The notes under the pieces were generated by a model. It made no database searches. It worked only from the letters and a program-made list of their open reading frames with translations, and was not told the origin of the DNA. Below are positions 27,449-36,738 of a stretch of 64,000 nucleotides of DNA, in pieces (positions within the stretch are counted from its first letter, which is position 1; each line of letters opens with the position of its first letter). The position numbers were made by a program, and so were the translations under genes. Source of the stretch: Brachyspira pilosicoli (GTDB lineage: Bacteria; Spirochaetota; Brachyspiria; Brachyspirales; Brachyspiraceae); assembly GCF_008016535.1 (NCBI RefSeq), contig NZ_SAXY01000063.1, positions 1 to 64,000 of the forward strand, given 5' to 3'.

Positions 27449-28090
27449 TTACTGTATATCCAATAATTCAAATTTTACCTCCTTATATGTTTTTTTCATA
27501 CCCCTTAAATAATATAAACATATGTTTTTAGTATTATGTAAAAAGTTTTCATCGTTTATAGAAGATAAATTTATATTAATATTTACTATAGAGCATTTTG
27601 CTGCAGCATATAGTATTGTATACGCACATACTATATCGCTTATAACGCCCTCATTGCCATATTTGTGAATTATCTCAAAATGCTCTAATAACTCATAACA
27701 GCTTTTAAGCGTTTGAAGAGGAGGCTCTAATGCTTTTTTTGCTGCTTCAGAAATAGCATTTTTTCTTATCTCTTTTTGTTCATCATTGTCTTTAGGCAAT
27801 TTGTATGCGTCCATAATTAATTGAAACATATCAGCATCTTTATCTACAATTTCTATTAACTGATATTTTATTTGTTTTATATTTTCTACAGCATTATTGA
27901 AGGCAATTTGTTTTTCTATTTCTAATTCTTTAAACTTTTTTTTGTTTACGGTGAGATGAGCAACCATTCCAGCCAAAGCACAAGCCAAGCTGGCAGCAAC
28001 AGCAGTAACGCTTCCGCCTCCCGGAGCAGGCAATAATGAATCTACATCATTAATATAATCTAACATGCTTTTGTTTATGAGCTTTTCCAT
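27449..28090 (-). CDS. fchA: Formiminotetrahydrofolate cyclodeaminase
   Basis: The protein has 213 residues, the length of stand-alone FTCD-C/FchA enzymes. The signature LPAPGGGSVTAVAASLACAL lies near residues 20-39. The all-helical remainder includes EPPLQTLKSCYELL and KYGNEGVISD, also typical. It converts 5-formimino-THF to 5,10-methenyl-THF plus ammonia. No formiminotransferase or histidine-degradation gene is nearby. An AAGGAGA ribosome site precedes the ATG. Confidence 0.92.
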   Translation of the reverse strand: MEKLINKSMLDYINDVDSLLPAPGGGSVTAVAASLACALAGMVAHLTVNKKKFKELEIEKQIAFNNAVENIKQIKYQLIEIVDKDADMFQLIMDAYKLPKDNDEQKEIRKNAISEAAKKALEPPLQTLKSCYELLEHFEIIHKYGNEGVISDIVCAYTILYAAAKCSIVNININLSSINDENFLHNTKNICLYYLRGMKKTYKEVKFELLDIQ

Positions 28091-28202
28091 TTTTCAATAA
28101 TCTCCTTAAAAGTTTTTTTAATGTTTTTTTTGTGATGCGGTTAATAATTTATTTGAGAGTTCAATATACTAATAAATTGATATTTTGTCAAAATTTGTTT
28201 TT

Positions 28203-28365
28203 TAAAATTTATGTATTTGTGGTGGCTTTGCCCCCCTGCGAAGCGTGCCCGTAGGGGTACACGCCCCCACTTCTTTTGGCGACCGAAGGAAGTGCCTGTG
28301 GGTATGACCCAAAGAAGCAAAAAGACTGCATTTAATGGAGTATAGCTTTTTATGTATATCAAAAT
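28203..28365 (-). repeat. Type-2 dispersed repeat, copy d, with a GC unit nested in its loop
   Basis: The hairpin arms acttcttttgg and caaagaagcaaaaag are present as in other copies, but the loop holds cgaccgaaggaagtgcct and gtgggtatgac. These are pieces otherwise found in the type-1 repeat. A second GC block (ctgcgaagcgtgcccgtagg) precedes it, shared with copies at 30.4 and 30.8 kb. Confidence 0.85.
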
Positions 28366-28385
28366 ATAGCCATTGTTTTATATAT

Positions 28386-28457
28386 TCCAAAATATAAAGC
28401 TATAACATTTGTACTTTTTGCAACTTTTTGCTACGGGAAAAAGTTGAATAAAAATAA
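28386..28457 (-). repeat. Type-1 dispersed repeat, copy d (minimal)
   Basis: The stem caactttttgctacgggaaaaagttg is present, with no GC unit in the loop. The flank aaagctataacatttgtac matches other copies. Confidence 0.8.
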
Positions 28458-28533
28458 GAATATAAATTATAGCTTTTATGCATATACAAAATATAAATAT
28501 TATTTTATATATTCCAAAAAGATAAAGCTATTA

Positions 28534-29649
28534 TCACTTCCTCTTTAAGTGCTTAAACTGCTCTTTTGTTGCTTCTATTACCTCTTCTAATGTCATACTC
28601 TCTCTGCCTAACGCCCTCTCTAATTCCTCAATCTTTTTACTCTCTTCAAGCAATGCTTTTTCTCTCTCCCTTTTTTGTTTTTGAAGTTTTCTTGCTCTCT
28701 CTAATAATTGCTCTTCTGTATAATAGGGCTTTATGAGTTTTTCTTTATCTCCCTCTCTTAAATAGATTTTTAAAAAACTTAAAAAATCAAGCCATAATGT
28801 TGGTATGTTGTTTTTCTCTCTTGCTTTTAATTTGGCATATTTAATACACTCCCTCCAATCATACTTTCTCTCGTTAAAAATCTTTAATAAGAGTTCTTGT
28901 TTTTCTTTGCTTTTAAAGCCGTATAACTCAGAGATTTTGGAAGCGTTGTTGTAAGTAAAATTATTAAATACTTGGCATAGTTCTAAAACAAAAGTATCAA
29001 ACTCTGAGAGAAGAAAGTTGTTATTAATTATATTATTATTTGTATTATTAATTATATTATTATCTTTAACTTTTTCTTTAATACCATCTAAGCAATTTTG
29101 ATTATGCTCTTTTATATTATTTGATAAATCTGTATCATCATTTAATTTAATCCTATTAGCTAATTTTATTTTAGCCAATGAAAAAGCATCATCGTTTTTA
29201 TTGGTATTGTTGTTTTTATTAATGCTTTCATTTTCTTTATAGCCTTCAATGTTGATGTTTTCTTTAATGTTACTGATTTCTTCATTTTCTAATTTTTCAT
29301 TATCTAATTTTTTATTTAATTCTTTGTTTTCTAATTTTTTATTTTCAGTATTATTTATATATATCTTTCTCTTGTCTACATTCTTCTCTTTTATATCATA
29401 AACAACCCTTATATAATTATGCTCCTTTAACTCTGATATGCATCTCGATATGCTTACATTGCTCATAGAATACAAATTAGCAAAATAGGCATTTGTGGCA
29501 AAACAGTAGCCTTTCTCATTGCTGAGGGCTGTAATCTCTCCATATATTAATCTTGTGAGAGGGCTTAATCTTTTATCGTATCTCACGTTTGCGGGTATTA
29601 CGGCATAATAGTTTTTTTTGTCTTTATTATTATTATTATTATTATTCAT
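28534..29649 (-). CDS. Replication-type helix-turn-helix protein with Asn-rich linker
   Basis: The protein has 371 residues from the ATG at 29649, preceded by AGAGGTGG. After seven Asn codons (an ATT/AAT microsatellite) comes a winged-helix block (about 14-85: YYAVIPANVRYDKRLSPLTR, then SNVSISRCISELKEHNYIRV) of the HTH_36 type found in phage and plasmid replication-initiation proteins. Residues about 100-220 are low-complexity Asn/Lys/Glu. The C-terminus (about 225-371) is helical with a basic coiled coil. No phage or plasmid genes surround it. It may be a remnant of an integrated replicon or a domesticated regulator. Confidence 0.7.
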   Translation of the reverse strand: MNNNNNNNKDKKNYYAVIPANVRYDKRLSPLTRLIYGEITALSNEKGYCFATNAYFANLYSMSNVSISRCISELKEHNYIRVVYDIKEKNVDKRKIYINNTENKKLENKELNKKLDNEKLENEEISNIKENINIEGYKENESINKNNNTNKNDDAFSLAKIKLANRIKLNDDTDLSNNIKEHNQNCLDGIKEKVKDNNIINNTNNNIINNNFLLSEFDTFVLELCQVFNNFTYNNASKISELYGFKSKEKQELLLKIFNERKYDWRECIKYAKLKAREKNNIPTLWLDFLSFLKIYLREGDKEKLIKPYYTEEQLLERARKLQKQKREREKALLEESKKIEELERALGRESMTLEEVIEATKEQFKHLKRK

Positions 29650-29874
29650 TATAAAAACCACCTCTAATAAATTTTCTTTATACTAAATTCAATTTTTATA
29701 ATGATTTATAAGCTTAATTTTTGTATTTTTATAATTTTTTGTAAATTTTTTTCTAATTTTTTATGATTTTTCTTATAATTAATATGGTTTTATTACGATT
29801 TTTAATTATATAGTATTAAGAAATATAAATTTCAGGTTAAACTGTAAAAAAAAGTAAAAATTTGTAAATAAATA

Positions 29875-29903
29875 TTGACATTTCTTGATAATTTTTGTAT
29901 ATT
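29875..29903 (+). promoter_or_regulatory. Sigma70-type promoter of the PepSY-like gene
   Basis: TTGACA (29875-29880) and TATATT (29898-29903) are separated by 17 bases, 23 bases before the start codon. Confidence 0.75.
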
Positions 29904-29925
29904 ATAGTTAGGGAGTTTATTATTG

Positions 29926-30360
29926 ATGTCTAAAAAAGGATATTCACTTCTAATTATCGTTTTTGTAATGCTGTCTTCTGTATTATTTGCTGATGATTGG
30001 ATGGTTCCAGCTTCTTCATTGCCTCAAAAAGCACAAGCCTTCATTGCTTCCACCTATCCGGGTGTTGCAATATGGAAGGTAGAGCTAGATGACGGAAAGT
30101 TTGAGGTGGATTTATCTAATGGGGTTTCTATAGACTTTTTTATGAACGGCGATTGGAAGAGCATTGACGGTGAATATATGGGTGTGCCTAAAAGTGTGCT
30201 TCCTGCCAATATAGCAAATGTTGTTGATAATACTTATCCTTCTTCTATAATCATAGAGGTAGAAAAGGAGTGGGGCAATTATAAAGTAAAGCTCAATAAT
30301 ATGATGGAATTATACATTTCAGCTGACGGTCAATTAATGGGTCAGAAATTTGACGACTAA
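29926..30360 (+). CDS. Secreted PepSY-like-domain protein
   Basis: The protein has 144 residues. The ATG at 29926 was chosen over a TTG just before it; gggag lies about 10 bases upstream. A signal peptide (about 1-22, ending LFADD) is followed by two tandem PepSY_like repeats: LPQKAQAFIASTYPGVAIWK with KFEVDLSNGVSIDF, then LPANIANVVDNTYPSSIII with YKVKLNNMMELYI. Such proteins are periplasmic and of unknown function. It is a single-gene unit with its own promoter. Confidence 0.85.
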   Translation: MSKKGYSLLIIVFVMLSSVLFADDWMVPASSLPQKAQAFIASTYPGVAIWKVELDDGKFEVDLSNGVSIDFFMNGDWKSIDGEYMGVPKSVLPANIANVVDNTYPSSIIIEVEKEWGNYKVKLNNMMELYISADGQLMGQKFDD

Positions 30361-30417
30361 AAAATAATCAAAAATAATACCAATTATATTTTAATAATAT
30401 AAAATATATGAATAGAT

Positions 30418-30520
30418 ATAAAATATAGCCTTTTTGCTTCTTTGCGGCAGCAAAAGAAGTGGGGTGCTACCCTAAGGGCACGCTTCGCAGGGGGCAAAGC
30501 CCTGCAAACAATTAAAATAA
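30418..30520 (+). repeat. Type-2 dispersed repeat, copy e
   Basis: ttgcttctttgcggcagcaaa is followed by agaagtgggg, then cctaagggcacgcttcgcag and ggggcaaagccctgc. The flank aaaatatagcc matches copy a. Confidence 0.85.
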
Positions 30521-30570
30521 ATAAAGTTAAAAATTTTTAGTATATATTTAAATAACTAATTTATGTTTTT

Positions 30571-30750
30571 GTTTTATTCAACTTTTTCCCGCCTTCGCAC
30601 CCATACCTAAAGGTACTTCCTACGGTCGCAGGCACTTCCTACGGTCGCCCTGAAGGACTCCCTTCGGTCGCGGTGCGGACTTCGTCAAAGTTTTCGCCCT
30701 TCGGGCACGCTTCGCGAAAGTGCAAGTGTTTTAGCTTTACATTTTGGAAT
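30571..30750 (+). repeat. Type-1 dispersed repeat, copy e (longest, multi-unit)
   Basis: It starts with ttattcaactttttcccgc. Several head-to-tail GC units follow (aggtacttcctacggtcgc, aggcacttcctacggtcgc, ggactcccttcggtcgc), then ggtgcggacttcgtcaaag, a second short hairpin cgcccttcgggcacgcttcg, and gtgcaagtgttttagc. Confidence 0.9.
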
Positions 30751-30784
30751 ATATGAAATAGTATTTATATTTTGTATATATCTA

Positions 30785-30892
30785 AAAAGTTAGACTTTAT
30801 TAAATGCAGTTCTTTTGGTTCTTTTATACCAATAAAAGAAGTTGGGGTACGTACCCTAAGGGCACGCTTCGCAGGGGGCTAGTCCCCGAAAA
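30785..30892 (+). repeat. Type-2 dispersed repeat, copy f
   Basis: ttaaatgcagttcttttgg, ttcttttataccaataaaag, then the block cctaagggcacgcttcgcag and the palindrome ggggctagtcccc. Confidence 0.85.
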
Positions 30893-31052
30893 TAATTAAA
30901 GAATAATACGCATAATAGTGGCGTTGAACAATATAAATAATAATGCCTATAAGGCAAAACAAAAAATGAGACTAAAAAATAACAACCCGCACGCATAAAA
31001 GATATTTATTAATAAGAAGCTATATCGTGCGGAAAGGTGCTGCGGCTCGCAG

Positions 31053-31081
31053 TTGACAAACTTCAATTTTTTCAGTATATA
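31053..31081 (+). promoter_or_regulatory. Sigma70-type promoter of folC
   Basis: TTGACA (31053-31058) and TATATA (31076-31081) are separated by 17 bases, 41 bases before the chosen folC start. A reading frame could be extended upstream to begin at the TTG of this -35 box, which is not a credible start. Confidence 0.75.
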
Positions 31082-31121
31082 TATAGCATATTTTATTTAC
31101 AAAAAAACGGAAAACTTAAAT

Positions 31122-32405
31122 ATGGAAAATATTAATGACGCTTTAGATTATCTATACTCTTTTATGAATAAAAAAAATCTTCATAAAAAAAATAATAATC
31201 ATATAAGCAATGTAGAACACATTTTAAATATATTAGGCTATAAACAAAACTTCAAAGTAATACATATTACAGGCACAAAAGGAAAAGGCTCTACTACTTT
31301 GAGTTTGGCTCATATGCTTAGTGCCTGCAATTACAAAACAGGTGCTTTTATATCCCCTCACATCATAAACGAGAGAGAGAGAATATCTATTAATGATGAG
31401 TGGATTAGCGAGAATGATTTTATTTCTATAGTGAAAAAGATAAAGGGTATAATTGAAGAAAATAAGCTTGATGAGAGCATCACTGTTTTTGAGTTTTTTA
31501 CTATAATAGGTTTGTATTACTTTTTTATTAACAAAGTAGATTATGCTTGTATAGAGGTAGGCATCGGCGGGAGGTTTGACTGCACTAATATCGTAGACTC
31601 TTCAATTAGTATATTAACTTCTATCTCCTATGATCATATGGAAATATTAGGAAACACAATAGAAGAGATAACTTATCAAAAAGCAGGAATCATAAAAAAT
31701 AATTCTATAGTAATATCAGCAATGCAAGAGAAAAACTCTATTGAAATAATAAAAAATATAGCAAAAGAAAAAAATTGTAAGTTATATGCATTTGGTAAAG
31801 ATTTCTATTCTAAAATAATAAAAAATACAAATAAAATATTAGAGTTTGATTATATAGAAAAAGAAACTAAATATCATTTTACAACCACACTTTTAGGAGA
31901 ACATCAAAGCGAAAATATAGCATTATCATTCAAGGCTTTTACATTATTAGAAAACAAAAAAGAAAATATAGAAAAAGCAATAGACTCACTTCATAATTTT
32001 AATATAAAGGCAAGATTAACTTTTATAGAGAGAAACCCAGACATCATAGTAGACGGTGCTCATAATGCGAAATCATTAAGCAGAATATTAAAGACTATTT
32101 ATAAATGGTATGATAGCGTAGTTATATTATTTGCTCCTATAAGTCAGAAGGATGTTGGCGGAATGTGTGAGATATTAAAAGAAAATAAAGATATTATTAT
32201 AATAAGCTCTACCAAATCAAAATATAAAGATTCTGACAGTTTTAAGACTTATGAGTATTTAAAAGAAAAAGAGAATGTATATCATATAGAGAGTTTTGAC
32301 TTGGCTGTAGAAGAGATGAAAAGAATATCCAAAGAGAAGAATATTCCTGCATTGGTGATAGGCTCACTTTACAGTGCAAGTGATTATATTAATTTGAATA
32401 AATAA
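31122..32405 (+). CDS. folC: Folylpolyglutamate synthase / dihydrofolate synthase
   Basis: The protein has 427 residues from the ATG at 31122. That start places the P-loop GTKGKGSTTLSLAHML near residue 50, as usual for FolC, and it follows the promoter. Mur-ligase-family motifs are present: SPHIINERERI, ACIEVGIGGRFDCTNIVD and VDGAHNAKSL. It adds glutamate to folates (and may form dihydrofolate from dihydropteroate) using ATP. It forms a single-gene unit. Confidence 0.93.
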   Translation: MENINDALDYLYSFMNKKNLHKKNNNHISNVEHILNILGYKQNFKVIHITGTKGKGSTTLSLAHMLSACNYKTGAFISPHIINERERISINDEWISENDFISIVKKIKGIIEENKLDESITVFEFFTIIGLYYFFINKVDYACIEVGIGGRFDCTNIVDSSISILTSISYDHMEILGNTIEEITYQKAGIIKNNSIVISAMQEKNSIEIIKNIAKEKNCKLYAFGKDFYSKIIKNTNKILEFDYIEKETKYHFTTTLLGEHQSENIALSFKAFTLLENKKENIEKAIDSLHNFNIKARLTFIERNPDIIVDGAHNAKSLSRILKTIYKWYDSVVILFAPISQKDVGGMCEILKENKDIIIISSTKSKYKDSDSFKTYEYLKEKENVYHIESFDLAVEEMKRISKEKNIPALVIGSLYSASDYINLNK

Positions 32406-32464
32406 AAAATAGTGTCTTTATTTATATGTAATTATATTATAAGACAGCATTGACTTATAAATAA

Positions 32465-33840
32465 TTAATTTTTGTTTATGTAATTATTTATTTGCTTGTT
32501 CATATTTATGCTGCCGGGCTGTTCATATTTGTTTATATATCTTTTTATTGTTAAAGACATAGCAAAAGAATTTAATGTGAAAAATATTAGCAAAATACAT
32601 AAAATATTTTTTTTGTTAATAATAATATCTTTGTATTTTAATATAAAAAGCAAAATATAAGAATAACTTATAGAAAATACTCCGTATAAATAGTGAAATG
32701 AGCCTGAGCTAGGAGGAGCTATCATAAAAAGTAAAGTTGATACAATCATAGATAATAATAATATTAAAAACATATCTCTTAGAGCTGATTCTTTATTATT
32801 TAATATAAGTTTTTTCTTGAAGTTGTTGAATATAATATAAAAACTTCCAATTAAACAGATTGCTGATAATATTAAACTTAATAACAAAAATATAAATCCA
32901 AAAATAAGCGGCGGATTTGAAAACCAAAAATCAATTATATTATCCAATTTTTTTATAAAAAGAGCAGATATTTCATTAGTAGGAAATAATATAAATGCCT
33001 GATATTTAGGAAAAGCTATATAATTTATAGAGCTTTTTTCCATTAATATAGAGTATGTATTATGGAAGTTGTTTTTTATTTCGTATACTAAATATGGGAG
33101 ATATAATAAAAATGATATAAATACTCCGATAATGAAATATGGCAAATATTTAAATGTTTTTTTATATTTTATTATCAAATATATAATTACTGTAGGAACA
33201 ATTGAAAAGAAAACAGAAAAATGTGCCTGAGCCATTATTGCTAAAACTGGAAATATAAATATAGCAGATAGCTTTGTTTTTAATTCGTTATCGTTGCATA
33301 TATATTCAAATAAAAATATAAAAAATATAAAACTAAATATAAGCGTTAAATTAGGATTCCAAAAGTTCGTTAATGCTCTAATAAGATAACCATTACATAA
33401 TATAAGCACAGACATAAAAGATGTTATTATTAATCCAAATCTTTTAAAAAACCAAAACAAAAATATTAATATAATAGATAGGCAAAATATATAATTTATT
33501 ATTTTAGCAATATAAAGGTTTTCATTAGCTATTTTATAAAATAGTGTATATGTAATATAGTATATTCCTCCAGGCACTCTTAGTGTTGTAAATTCATCTT
33601 TATATGTATCAGATATTTTAAATCTTGTTCCAGTATATGGAATAATTTTTTTTCATACCATCTATGCATATCATAAAAATGTTGAAAATCATCTACTGTA
33701 AATCTATATGGTATTATAGATAATGATGTGTATATATTTATTATAATTGATAATATTATAATAAATATGGCAATAATATTTAATTTTTTATTTAATTTTA
33801 TCGTTTTATTAATTTTATATTTAATAAATAATAAAGTCAA
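32465..33840 (-). pseudogene. GT-C-type (family 39-like) membrane glycosyltransferase, split by a frameshift
   Basis: Two overlapping-frame parts (33580-33840 and 32465-33577) join into one protein of about 458 residues if one A is added to an A8 run at 33646-33653 (T8 on the plus strand). The restored sequence reads HRWYEKKIIPYTGTRFKI through to VPGGIYYITYTLFYK. It has about ten membrane helices and an acidic first loop (TVDDFQHFYDMHRWYEKK), as in lipid-linked-sugar glycosyltransferases. No good start codon or ribosome site was found: the first in-frame TTG overlaps a promoter-like TTGACT with TAAAAT 17 bases on. It may be a phase-variable gene or a decaying one. Family assignment is by topology and weak. 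Confidence 0.6.
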
Positions 33841-33909
33841 TAAAATATAATAGCAATATATTATAATTTATGTTATTATAAAAAGAGTATAATATTTAAG
33901 GTTTAATAG

Positions 33910-35382
33910 ATGAAAAATATTGCTATACTTGGCAGACCTAATGTCGGTAAGTCAACGCTTTTTAATAGATTTGCAGGAAGAAGAAAATCAATAGTTGATC
34001 CTACAGCTGGAGTTACAAGAGATATCAGCATAGCTAAAACATATATTGATGATATAGCTTTTAATGTGTTTGATACAGGCGGGCTTTTAGACACTAGTGA
34101 AGATAGTTTAAATGAGAAGGTTCGAGAAAAGGCATTAAAGACTGCCACAGATGAAGCTCACTTGCTTTTATTTGTTGTAGATGCTCATCAAACACATCCA
34201 GATGACAGGCATTTTATTAACACTATAAGAAAATTAAATAAGCCTATTATACTCGTTGTAAATAAAATAGATTCTCACACTCATAACAATCTAATTAATG
34301 AATTTTACTCTCTCGGCATAAAGGATATTATAGCTATAAGTGCCGAGCATAATAACGGTATTGATGATTTGAGAGAAAAAATCCTTGAAATTTTTGAGAG
34401 GGCAGGCATTGATTTAGAAGCAGAGAGGGAGAATAGTAAAAGAGAAGAAGATAATAAAAAAGAAGATAATGTTTTAGATGATGATGAGTTGTTTGAAGAA
34501 GAAGAAGATTTTGATGAAGACTATAATGAAGATAAAGATAACAAAAAACAACGCAGACTAGATGACTATATAGCAAAAAAGAAAATCATAAACATAGCCA
34601 TAGTAGGAAAGCCTAATGCAGGAAAATCCACTTTATTAAACACATTAATCGGCAAAGACAGAAGTATTGTTTCAAATATTGCAGGCACAACGAGAGATTC
34701 TATAGATGAAACATTTAATTTTAATGGCAATGATATTTGTCTTGCAGATACTGCGGGAATAAGAAAAAAGAAGAATGTTAACACAGATATTGAATATTAT
34801 AGTGTAAACAGGGCAATAAAAGCAATAGAAACTTCTGATGTATGCATACTAATGCTTGATGTTTTTGAAGGTTTAACCGACCAAGATAAAACTATAGCAA
34901 ACCTCATAATAGAGAGAAAAAAGGGCATAATAATAGCGGCTAATAAATGGGATATAAGAGAGAAGGGCACTACTTGGAATGATTATGAGGCTTATATGAA
35001 GTCTGCTTTTCCAGTGCTTAATTATGCTTTTTATGCTAGGGTTTGTGCTGCGAGAAAAAATGATTCTGAGAAACTATTATCTTTAGCCATCAGGGTGGCA
35101 AAAACTAGGCTTCAGAGGTTTGAAACGCATGCACTTACAGAAACTATGGTGAGAGCTACAAGAGAGTATTCAATATCAGCAGGGGGCAATCCATTTAAGA
35201 TATTCTATGTTACTCAAACTGGTGTTAATCCGCCTGCTTTTGCCGTATTTTGCAATCATCCTCATAAATTAAACTCTCATTATAAAAGATATTTAGAAAA
35301 TAGATTTAGAGAGATGTTCGATTTTAGAGGAACACCTATTATACTTAACTTTAGAAAGAGAGGAAAAAAATATGATAATTAA
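33910..35382 (+). CDS. der: Ribosome-assembly GTPase Der (EngA)
   Basis: The protein has 490 residues. Two tandem GTPase domains are visible: GRPNVGKSTLFN near residue 7 with NKID, and GKPNAGKSTLLN near 232 with NKWD. A C-terminal KH-like domain ends in PIILNFRKRGKKYDN. Der is needed for 50S subunit maturation. The linker between domains (about 165-222) is long and very acidic (EEEEDFDEDYNEDKD), expanding the protein beyond the usual 435-450 residues. It overlaps plsY by 11 bases. Confidence 0.97.
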   Translation: MKNIAILGRPNVGKSTLFNRFAGRRKSIVDPTAGVTRDISIAKTYIDDIAFNVFDTGGLLDTSEDSLNEKVREKALKTATDEAHLLLFVVDAHQTHPDDRHFINTIRKLNKPIILVVNKIDSHTHNNLINEFYSLGIKDIIAISAEHNNGIDDLREKILEIFERAGIDLEAERENSKREEDNKKEDNVLDDDELFEEEEDFDEDYNEDKDNKKQRRLDDYIAKKKIINIAIVGKPNAGKSTLLNTLIGKDRSIVSNIAGTTRDSIDETFNFNGNDICLADTAGIRKKKNVNTDIEYYSVNRAIKAIETSDVCILMLDVFEGLTDQDKTIANLIIERKKGIIIAANKWDIREKGTTWNDYEAYMKSAFPVLNYAFYARVCAARKNDSEKLLSLAIRVAKTRLQRFETHALTETMVRATREYSISAGGNPFKIFYVTQTGVNPPAFAVFCNHPHKLNSHYKRYLENRFREMFDFRGTPIILNFRKRGKKYDN

Positions 35383-36019
35383 AGTTTTAATAAGCATAGT
35401 TATATCATATATAATTGGTGCTATACCGTTTTCGTTTATAATAGGAAAGATTAATGGATATGATGTGAGAAAAGAGGGCAGCTGCAATCCGGGGGCTAGT
35501 AATGTACTTAGAGTATGCGGCAAAAAGGCGGGTATTGCTGCTTATATTTGCGACATAGGCAAGGGAATGATTGCTGTAATTGTGCCTAGCTTTATTCTTT
35601 CTGATATAATTTTAACTCATAGCTATATTTTAGTTTTTTGTGCTGTAGCTTCTATACTTGGTCATGTATTTTCTATATTTTTAGGCTTTAAGGGGGGTAA
35701 AGGAGTAGCTACCAGTGCCGGTTCTATGTTTATGCTTGCCCCTGTAAGTTTAATTATTACTATGGTATTTTTCTTTATAGGTTTATTTGCTTCAAGAAAA
35801 ACTGTTGCTATTGGCTCTACTGTTGCTGCTTTGGCTTTTCCTATTGTATTGAGTTTATTATATTTTAAGGCTAATTTCTTATATAGAATATTTTTTAATG
35901 TTAATTATGTTGTTTTGCTTCCAATAGCTATACTTCTTGCAATATTTATTATAATAAAACATATACCAAATTATAAAAGAATTCTTAAAGGCGAAGAGAA
36001 CAGTTTTTCAAAGAAATGA
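35372..36019 (+). CDS. plsY: Acyl-phosphate:glycerol-3-phosphate acyltransferase
   Basis: The protein has 215 residues and about six membrane helices. PlsY motifs are present: IGAIPFSFIIGKING, GSCNPGASNVLRVCGKKAG and FLGFKGGKGVATSAG. It makes lysophosphatidic acid from acyl-phosphate (from PlsX, encoded 2 kb downstream) and glycerol-3-phosphate at the inner membrane. It overlaps the der gene by 11 bases, so the two are translationally coupled. Confidence 0.96.
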   Translation: MIIKVLISIVISYIIGAIPFSFIIGKINGYDVRKEGSCNPGASNVLRVCGKKAGIAAYICDIGKGMIAVIVPSFILSDIILTHSYILVFCAVASILGHVFSIFLGFKGGKGVATSAGSMFMLAPVSLIITMVFFFIGLFASRKTVAIGSTVAALAFPIVLSLLYFKANFLYRIFFNVNYVVLLPIAILLAIFIIIKHIPNYKRILKGEENSFSKK

Positions 36020-36107
36020 TTATTATGTGAATTTATTAATAAAATATTTGTTTAGTAAAAAAATGAAAAAAGTGTGATTATTTTTATATTTATATAAAAA
36101 TAATTAA

Positions 36108-36143
36108 AAAGGCTTGAGTATAAAATATTTATATTCAAGCCTT
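36108..36143. terminator. Bidirectional terminator between plsY and greA
   Basis: aaaggcttgagtata and tatattcaagccttt form a near-perfect stem flanked by A- and T-runs between two convergent genes. A second AT-rich palindrome (attatttttatat / atataaaaataat) lies just before it at 36078-36104. Confidence 0.85.
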
Positions 36144-36168
36144 TATTAAAATATTCAAAAATTATTTA

Positions 36169-36633
36169 TTATAGACTAATTTCTAATATTTCTAATACCT
36201 TATCACCAGCAGGCACTTTTATAGTAACAACATCTCCAACCTTTTTTGTAAGAAGTCCTCTTGCAATAGGCGTAACTATAGTAATCTCATTTTTAGACAT
36301 ATCAGCCTCTAATTCTCCTACAATTCTATATTCAGAAACTGTATTAGAATTTTTATCTTTAACTTTTACTCTTTTTCCAAAAGTTACAATATCTTTATTC
36401 ATTTTTGATGGGTCTACTATTTCACATACCGCCAAATCGCTTTCTAATTTAGATATTTGTGCTTGGAGAAGTCCTTGTTTCTCTCTTGCAGCATGATACT
36501 CTGCATTTTCTTTTAGGTCTCCTTTCTCTCTTGCTTCAGCTATTATAGCAGGCAAAGTATCAAACTCTGCTTTTAATTCTGATAGCTTTTCTTTTACTTT
36601 ATCGTATCCTTCTTTAGTTATAGGTTTTCCCAT
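36169..36633 (-). CDS. greA: Transcription elongation factor GreA
   Basis: The protein has 154 residues from the ATG at 36633, preceded by GAGAGGA; an upstream in-frame start lies inside that ribosome site. The N-terminal coiled coil carries the acidic tip (EAREKGDLKENAEYHAAREKQ, seen as EKGDLKENAEYHAA). The C-terminal FKBP-like domain includes ITIVTPIARGLL. It rescues backtracked RNA polymerase by stimulating transcript cleavage. Confidence 0.97.
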   Translation of the reverse strand: MGKPITKEGYDKVKEKLSELKAEFDTLPAIIAEAREKGDLKENAEYHAAREKQGLLQAQISKLESDLAVCEIVDPSKMNKDIVTFGKRVKVKDKNSNTVSEYRIVGELEADMSKNEITIVTPIARGLLTKKVGDVVTIKVPAGDKVLEILEISL

Positions 36634-36738
36634 GTTAATATATCCTCTCACAGACTTATTATGTATAAAAGTCTATTATATAATAATTTTTAATATTTAC
36701 AACTATTCAAATGATAAATTGTATTGTTTATATAAATA

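Larger units (their letters stand above)
28091..28533. other. Gap filled by two dispersed repeats
   Basis: No gene is supported. Open frames here arise from the GC-rich repeat sequence and have no ribosome sites. The repeats at 28203-28365 and 28386-28457 are listed separately. Confidence 0.6.
30361..31052. other. Repeat-rich gap upstream of folC
   Basis: No gene is supported. It holds three dispersed repeats (listed separately). A 7-base inverted repeat ccgcacg (30987-30993) / cgtgcgg (31026-31032) just precedes the folC promoter. Confidence 0.6.

Noticed and set aside
28141-28390. Open frames of 62-73 residues over GC-rich sequence (also at 24625-24828 and 45733-45969)
   Set aside because: They are produced by the type-1 and type-2 repeats, read in different frames at different loci, and have no ribosome sites.
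31053-31121. Longer folC reading frame starting at a TTG
   Set aside because: The TTG is the first part of a TTGACA -35 box with a well-spaced -10 box, and the extra residues are not like FolC.
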